A stretch of DNA of 20,020 nucleotides from a virus, in the IMG/VR virus record IMGVR_UViG_3300031787_001061, positions 1 to 20,020 of that record. One strand, given 5' to 3'. The notes under the pieces were generated by a model that worked only from the letters and a program-made list of their open reading frames with translations, was not told the DNA's origin and made no database searches. Position numbers and translations under genes: made by a program. Of this stretch, positions 15,711-20,020 are shown piece after piece. The number at the start of each line of letters is the position of its first letter. Within the stretch, counting starts at the first letter, position 1.

Positions 15711-17741
15711 TTAGGATATTTTAATCATACATGTATCTGTAGTACAGTATGCTTCGCCTTCAGCCTCTAAATTGTCTACCCCGTCATAAATGGCAGACCA
15801 ATTAATCTTCTTTATCTCACCAACATAGGCGTTATATTCGTCTTTTGTAATTTGAGTGTATGGTTGCTGTGGGTATGTTTTATTACCCATAGGCAAAAAT
15901 GACACAGCCTTGAGTTGACCCTCATACATATGAAGTGCTGGAGCAACATGCTCTGTCTCTTTGTCCTTGTCAAATGAAAGGGTAACAGAAACACCATTGT
16001 CTGACCAATACTTTTGAGTTGTAGCAGCAAGACCAATCTTCTCAAATAAAGTGACATCTTTTTCAGATCTAGCATGTCCAGAATGAACAGGGAAATATAC
16101 AACAGTTGTATTTTGTGATACAAGATCTGCTTCCATTTTATACCCTGCTGCTTTAAACAAACTAATCATTGGATCTTGGTTACCAAATCGGATTGCACGA
16201 AGAAAGAAGTTTCCTCCTGGTCCCCAGTGAACTCCTGGAGTTGCACCAGATAGAAGTGATACCGAGCCTGAAGGCTTTACTGTTGTTACACGAATTGATT
16301 CACGAACACATAGCCATTCAGAATATGAATGATCATATTTACGAATTGTTTTATATCCTTCGTCCATCCACTCACGAACTGTTGGCAAGCCATTTTGATC
16401 TGCAAATGATGCAATACCAGTTAATGATGTTCCGATTCGACGATTGCGTTGCATAATACCATTTGTAATCTGCCAATGTGTAGGAACAAGTGTAACTGTT
16501 TTGCCGTAGAGATAAGCAAACTTCAAAGTACGCAAGAAATCTTCTTTTGATTCGTGACGATTTAGATGAACCTCAACAAGAGTACAAAGTTCATAGGATT
16601 CTAATGGTTGTTCTGCACATGGATTAAATCCCATAACACGATAGTCTTTTCCATCTGCTGGATCTGCAAGACGACCATAGTTACGAGCAACATCAAGCCA
16701 AATAAATCCTGGCTCTCCATTATTTGCAATTAAATCAACATAGTCTTCATATTTTGTTCCCACCTTAGCAGCAATAGAGTTATTGCTCATCCATGCCCAA
16801 CCAGGATTTTCTGGATCAAATGAATTTCTGTCAGGAAATACTTCTGAATTCTTTAGATTAATAAAGTCTTTATCTTCTGGCAAACCCAAGGCAAGTGTTG
16901 CAGAACGACGAACGTTACCAGCAACAACGCAGGTACCAATAAGATTTACAACATCTACAATTGCACGAGAGTCAAGAGTTTCTCCTGCTCTATCTCCAAT
17001 AACTTTACGAATTGTTTCATGCAATTTAATAAGTGGTGCTGGACCTGAAGCGGTACCACCAAATCCCTTAATAGGAGCACCAAGTGGTCTAATCTTAGAA
17101 TAATCAAAATTAATCTTAGCCTGTCCTGGCTTTAGGTATGAATTAAGAAGAAGTCTTACAGACTCTACCCATCCTTCTCTTGTATCAGGAATTTCATATG
17201 TTATTTCTTCTTTGGTATTGGGATATATTTCCATACCCTTTTCTTGGCCAAGGGTGTCAAATCCTACCCCTACCCCAAGCATCAAGGCATCCATAACCCA
17301 GCCAAAAAGGGCACCTGGATCGTTTCTATCAATGTCCCTAGTAGATACCATGGCGCAGTTCTGCAAGGCTGCCGAATTGCGTCTCTCCATCGTCATAGGG
17401 GTACCAAAAGCCCATAGCCCACGTCCTGGTGGAGTCCATTTCAAATTAAACATTCTGTCATATGCTTCTTGGGCTGATTTCTGTGCTTTATTGTCATTCC
17501 AAGGTAAACGGTTTTCTTTAGCATGGTTCTTTTGAACAGAATACATTCCTTCAATTACCCTCTTGCAAACCTCATGCCAGCGTTCCTTTGTGCCATCTTC
17601 CTTGACTCTGGAGTATGTACGGATAAAGGTAATCTCACCTAAAGAGTTGCCACCTGCATCGGTAAAGCCAAAAGGAGCCTCAATATCCTTATATTTATTA
17701 ACAAATTCTTCCAAAAGCCTAAAAGAAAATACATCTGACAT
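15711..17741 (-). CDS. nrdJ: adenosylcobalamin-dependent ribonucleoside-triphosphate reductase (class II, monomeric RTPR type)
   Basis: A 676-residue enzyme that turns ribonucleoside triphosphates into deoxyribonucleotides, using adenosylcobalamin to make a thiyl radical, with no oxygen requirement. It matches the Lactobacillus leichmannii RTPR family (739 residues). NPCAE gives Asn373, radical Cys375 and Glu377; Cys386 and Cys129 (LQNCAMVST) form the reducing pair; the C-terminal CTTDTC (Cys666, Cys671) is the shuttle pair. VKPSGSVSLL at 488-497 fits the substrate phosphate loop. All key residues are present, with no frameshift and no intein. The ATG follows a weak AGAGG site. A promoter lies 62 bases upstream in an AT-rich region with inverted repeats. 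It is an auxiliary metabolic gene placed inside the structural cluster in the same direction, so it may be expressed late or by its own control. No cobalamin riboswitch is seen upstream. Confidence 0.93.
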   Translation of the reverse strand: MSDVFSFRLLEEFVNKYKDIEAPFGFTDAGGNSLGEITFIRTYSRVKEDGTKERWHEVCKRVIEGMYSVQKNHAKENRLPWNDNKAQKSAQEAYDRMFNLKWTPPGRGLWAFGTPMTMERRNSAALQNCAMVSTRDIDRNDPGALFGWVMDALMLGVGVGFDTLGQEKGMEIYPNTKEEITYEIPDTREGWVESVRLLLNSYLKPGQAKINFDYSKIRPLGAPIKGFGGTASGPAPLIKLHETIRKVIGDRAGETLDSRAIVDVVNLIGTCVVAGNVRRSATLALGLPEDKDFINLKNSEVFPDRNSFDPENPGWAWMSNNSIAAKVGTKYEDYVDLIANNGEPGFIWLDVARNYGRLADPADGKDYRVMGFNPCAEQPLESYELCTLVEVHLNRHESKEDFLRTLKFAYLYGKTVTLVPTHWQITNGIMQRNRRIGTSLTGIASFADQNGLPTVREWMDEGYKTIRKYDHSYSEWLCVRESIRVTTVKPSGSVSLLSGATPGVHWGPGGNFFLRAIRFGNQDPMISLFKAAGYKMEADLVSQNTTVVYFPVHSGHARSEKDVTLFEKIGLAATTQKYWSDNGVSVTLSFDKDKETEHVAPALHMYEGQLKAVSFLPMGNKTYPQQPYTQITKDEYNAYVGEIKKINWSAIYDGVDNLEAEGEAYCTTDTCMIKIS

Positions 17742-17777
17742 TTAATTTACGAACCTCTCACTAAAAATAATATTAGA

Positions 17778-17796
17778 ACTTTACAAATCGTAAAGT
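17778..17796. repeat. inverted repeat in the leader of the reductase gene
   Basis: Perfect 7-bp arms ACTTTAC and GTAAAGT around a five-base loop. It lies at the predicted transcription start of the reductase gene and shares AAAGTACT with the repeat at 17881-17905. It may be an operator or a short mRNA hairpin. Confidence 0.45.
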
Positions 17797-17803
17797 ACTC
17801 CCA

Positions 17804-17833
17804 AGTATAGCACAAAGTTTTATTTAAAAACAA
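17804..17833 (-). promoter_or_regulatory. promoter for the reductase gene
   Basis: The minus strand has TTGTTT (17833-17828), an 18-base spacer and TATACT (17809-17804) with an extended TGC in front. It is the only site of the set with a recognisable -35. Transcription would start near 17797, giving a leader of about 55 bases. Confidence 0.62.
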
Positions 17834-17855
17834 ATTGATTTATAACGATTTTATA

Positions 17856-17879
17856 AACTTTAACTATCAAGTTAAGGTT
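17856..17879. repeat. inverted repeat after the tail fibre gene
   Basis: Ten-base arms AACTTTAACT and AGTTAAGGTT with one mismatch around a four-base loop. There is no U-run, so it would be a weak terminator at most. It lies between the fibre stop and the reductase promoter. Confidence 0.4.
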
Positions 17880-17880
17880 G

Positions 17881-17905
17881 AGTACTTTTAATTTTACAAA
17901 GTACT
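17881..17905. repeat. inverted repeat, AGTACTTT arms
   Basis: Perfect 8-bp arms AGTACTTT and AAAGTACT with a nine-base AT-rich spacer, 12 bases after the tail fibre stop. The same AAAGTACT occurs again at 17793-17800 at the reductase transcription start, so the two could be sites for one regulator. Confidence 0.45.
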
Positions 17906-17917
17906 ATTGTTATTTAC

Positions 17918-19798
17918 TTAAGCAGACTTTCCATTCTTCAAATCTCCCCATGTTAGAGAGGCTGGAATGAATCCTTGTAATGCTATTGTACCTGTAGCAT
18001 CAGGAAGTGTGATTGTTCTGTCTGCTGTTGGATTTGTAACTGTTAGAGTAGTTTCAAACTCATCTGCAGAAGAACCTTCAAAAACAATGCTTGAGTCATT
18101 AAGTGTAAGGCCAGTAATTATTGGGCTAGTTAAAGTCTTATTAGTAAATGTTTCAGATCCTGCAAGGGTAGCAAAATCAGCATCTGTAAGAGCGGTATTA
18201 AACTGAGCAATAGTTCCTGAAATAGTGTTGTTTCCAAGAGCAATTGTTTTATTTGTTAGTGTTTGTGCAGTACTAACATCAACCGTTGTTCCAGTATTAA
18301 TACTAAAAGTATTACCTGTTAAAGTTAGTCCAGTACCAGCCAAATATGTGCCAGCACCTGAGAACTGAGTAAATACGATAGGGTCTGTTCCTAGAGTGGT
18401 AACTGTTTGAGTCTGAACCCATCCAGTATTGTCATTTACTGTACCACCAGAAACGAATACGAAATCGCCTGGATCAATTTCTGCTGCTGTGTTATAGTCT
18501 GCTGCACGAGCAAGATCTCCATTAATTACAACATAAATACCGTTTTCTGATGTTGTGCTCTGATTCTTAAGAAGAACACGATCATTGATAGAAAGTGAAA
18601 CGCCGTCCAACGTTGCTGGAGCAGTTGGCAAAGCAATATTGCTAGTTGAAGCAGCAACTACAGAAGCATGAACATGCAATCCTTCTGCCACTCCATCAAC
18701 ATAAGCCTTTGTAGCAGCATCTGATGCATTTGTAGGGGTACCAAGACCAGTTACTTTATAAGTTGCTGCTGACAAGTCTGCAGAAAGTGCTGTTCCAGAA
18801 CCTAGAGTTTTATTGGTAAGTGTTTGAGAACTAGATGTTGTAGCAATTGTAGAATCAACGGCAATTGTTACTGCAGCAGATCCATCATAAGAAGTACCTG
18901 AAAGACCTGTGCTGATTGTCAAAGCATTTGGATTTACGGCGGTAACAGTAGCAGATCCACCTAGTGAAATTGAACTACCATTTACTGTAATTGAAGAATT
19001 AGTTAGTGATGTATTAGCAAGGTTTGTTATTGTATTGCTAGTACCTGAAATTGATTTATTGCTTAATGTTTCAGAGCCAGAAATGGTTGCAAAATCTGCA
19101 TCCGTAAGTGCTGAGTTGAACTCTGCTAGTGTTCCAGAAACAGTATTTGAACCAAGAGCAATTGTTTTATTAGTAAAGGTAAGGGTATTATTTGTGGTAG
19201 CAACGACTGTGGTATCAACATTAAGAGTTACGGTACCACTTGTACCTCCTCCTGTTAAACCTGTGCCCGCTGTAACTCCTTCAATATCTCCAGCAATAGA
19301 GATACTTCCACCAAGAGCAACTGGTGTACCATTAATAGTAATTCCAGAATTAGAAAGTTTATCATTAGCAATAGAGCCAGCAAGCATAGCATTTGTGACT
19401 GTTCCAGTATCTCCACTAGTAATCATATTTCCAGTGACATTTGGAACTGTAATTGTTGCATCTTGTGTAGGTTCTACTACAGTAATTGTGGTTTGATAAG
19501 AATTTGTTGTTGCACCCTCAAAAATTACAGAAGATGCAGTTAAAACATTTTTATTAGAATCTAATTCAGCAACACCGTTTACTGCGCCTTTTTCTGTAAG
19601 TTCAATATAGTTACCAAGACTTGTAGTAAGTTCAGCATCTGTAACCATATAGTCAAGAGATGACCAGGCTGTAGAACCGTCACCAATTTTGATTTGACCT
19701 AGGGTAGTATTGTATCCAATTTCACCTTCATTAAGAATTGGGTCTGCGGTATTCCAGTCAGAGGTGGAACCTCTACGCATTTGAATTCTAACGGCCAC
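17918..19798 (-). CDS. repeat-containing tail fibre protein
   Basis: A 626-residue protein beginning MAVRIQMRRGSTSDWNTADP. The GTG start at 19798 has GGAGG six bases upstream. Residues about 6-50 (LNEGEIGYNT, IGDGSTAWSSL) are the N-terminal attachment module common in phage fibres. The body is built of Thr/Ser/Asn/Gly-rich repeats such as TLTNKTIALG and ALTDADFAT, and of FEG...TPTADRTITLPDATG-type units near residues 92-130 and again near 570-605. Residues about 365-465 form a domain seen in many tail fibres (GLHVHASV, NDRVLLKNQ, ENGIYVV). The protein is likely trimeric and fibrous and may touch the host surface. It lies far upstream of the tape measure gene. The residue repeats are nearly identical in parts, so the gene may recombine internally. 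Confidence 0.82.
   Translation of the reverse strand: MAVRIQMRRGSTSDWNTADPILNEGEIGYNTTLGQIKIGDGSTAWSSLDYMVTDAELTTSLGNYIELTEKGAVNGVAELDSNKNVLTASSVIFEGATTNSYQTTITVVEPTQDATITVPNVTGNMITSGDTGTVTNAMLAGSIANDKLSNSGITINGTPVALGGSISIAGDIEGVTAGTGLTGGGTSGTVTLNVDTTVVATTNNTLTFTNKTIALGSNTVSGTLAEFNSALTDADFATISGSETLSNKSISGTSNTITNLANTSLTNSSITVNGSSISLGGSATVTAVNPNALTISTGLSGTSYDGSAAVTIAVDSTIATTSSSQTLTNKTLGSGTALSADLSAATYKVTGLGTPTNASDAATKAYVDGVAEGLHVHASVVAASTSNIALPTAPATLDGVSLSINDRVLLKNQSTTSENGIYVVINGDLARAADYNTAAEIDPGDFVFVSGGTVNDNTGWVQTQTVTTLGTDPIVFTQFSGAGTYLAGTGLTLTGNTFSINTGTTVDVSTAQTLTNKTIALGNNTISGTIAQFNTALTDADFATLAGSETFTNKTLTSPIITGLTLNDSSIVFEGSSADEFETTLTVTNPTADRTITLPDATGTIALQGFIPASLTWGDLKNGKSA
18147..18262 (-). 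repeat. internal fibre repeat, copy 2
   Basis: About 115 bases encoding TNKTIALGNNTISG, ALTDADFAT and GSETFTNKT, closely similar to 19065-19180 in the same gene and frame. It encodes a repeated fibre module. Confidence 0.7.
19065..19180 (-). repeat. internal fibre repeat, copy 1
   Basis: About 115 bases encoding TNKTIALGSNTVSG, ALTDADFAT and GSETLSNKS; the partner of 18147-18262. The protein is more alike than the DNA, so this is an old duplication under selection. Confidence 0.7.
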
Positions 19799-19821
19799 AA
19801 TAAACCTCCAAGTTAACTTCC

Positions 19822-19830
19822 ATTATACCA
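19822..19830 (-). promoter_or_regulatory. extended -10 promoter candidate for tail fibre
   Basis: The minus strand reads TGGTATAAT, 23 bases before the GTG at 19798 and ahead of its GGAGG site. It starts eight bases after the stop codon of the upstream gene. No -35 match at 16-18 bases. Confidence 0.5.
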
Positions 19831-19837
19831 AAATTTG

Positions 19838-20020
19838 TCATGCTGCTGAACCTCCATCAATTACTGATGTAAATGATGTTGTTGCTGGTGTATCGCCATC
19901 AAGCGAGGTTCCAAGCCATGGTCCTACTGGGCCATTTCCTTGATACTGATAAACATCTTCTACAAAGCCATCTGTATTATGTGTGTGATCTGTTACTCCA
20001 GAAGTATCGTCATAATTTGC
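19838..20020 (-). CDS. C-terminal end of a tail-associated protein (partial)
   Basis: Sixty codons are open from the right window edge to a TGA at 19840-19838. The visible residues are polar and Gly/Thr/Asp-rich, with VTDHTHNTDGF, GPVGPWLG and SLDGDTPATTSF. This looks like the end of a phage tail or fibre protein, and the place directly before a fibre gene agrees. The H-x-H motif near an NTDG recalls metal-binding H-x-H sites in phage fibres and the HQH.GDG motif of the capsid arm, but it is too short to prove a link. The N-terminus and the start codon lie outside the window. Confidence 0.55.
   Translation of the reverse strand, partial: ANYDDTSGVTDHTHNTDGFVEDVYQYQGNGPVGPWLGTSLDGDTPATTSFTSVIDGGSAA

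Noticed and set aside
15711-17741. Intein or split in the reductase gene
   Set aside because: Phage reductases often carry inteins, but the sequence runs without insertion across Cys129, Cys375, Cys386 and the C-terminal cysteine pair.
17742-17917. Cobalamin riboswitch upstream of the B12-dependent reductase
   Set aside because: The region is too short and AT-rich, and no B12-box-like conserved sequence was found; only simple inverted repeats are present.
17742-17917. NrdR box controlling the reductase
   Set aside because: The palindromes found do not match the known NrdR consensus; they are reported only as unassigned repeats.
18909-19496. 195-codon open frame on the plus strand
   Set aside because: Antisense of the Thr/Ser/Val-rich tail fibre repeats; such repeats rarely give stop codons on the other strand.

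Overview
This window is the structural (virion morphogenesis) region of a tailed double-stranded DNA bacteriophage, or of a prophage, with low to moderate GC. Every gene I can support lies on the minus strand, so transcription runs from right to left. A long tape measure gene, a major tail protein and lambda G/T-type chaperones imply a siphovirus-like long tail. The host is probably Gram-positive: ribosome binding sites are strong AGGAGG types, promoters look like extended -10 TGnTATAMT or TAnnnT, several genes may be leaderless, and the portal and protease resemble the PBSX XkdE/XkdF type. A low-GC actinobacterium fits this, but that is inference and a Firmicutes host is not excluded.

In transcription order: the 3' end of a tail-associated protein (19838-20020); a 626-residue repeat-containing tail fibre (17918-19798); an AT-rich control region with three inverted repeats and a promoter; a complete adenosylcobalamin-dependent class II ribonucleotide reductase (15711-17741); a 1202-residue LamG-like surface protein (12075-15683); a 136-residue unknown (11647-12057); the portal (10011-11654); a fused prohead protease and scaffold-like protein (8647-9969); the major capsid protein (7479-8618); a 70-residue paralogue of the capsid N-terminal arm (7200-7412); a 116-residue SAP/HeH-like protein (6817-7167); a tightly coupled connector block (adaptor, stopper, neck/tail completion, tail terminator; 4140-6817); the major tail protein (3428-4063); two paralogous tail assembly chaperones (2659-3354 and 2293-2607); and the tape measure protein, which runs off the left edge (1-2274).

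The capsid is built from portal, protease/scaffold and capsid protein. Connectors close it, the major tail protein polymerises along the tape measure with help from the chaperones, and the fibre and LamG proteins are candidate host-contact parts. The reductase would supply dNTPs for phage DNA synthesis. No stretch longer than about 180 bases lacks a gene. I saw no tRNA, CRISPR array, insertion sequence or integrase.

The most notable observations are these. A stand-alone small protein is homologous to the whole N-terminal arm of the capsid protein encoded just upstream of it. The G and GT tail chaperones are separate paralogous genes instead of one frameshifted gene. A TGnTAtAMT motif recurs nine times, always near gene junctions, and at three sites it sits so close to the start codon that the mRNA would be nearly leaderless. 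Hairpins follow both the major capsid and the major tail genes.
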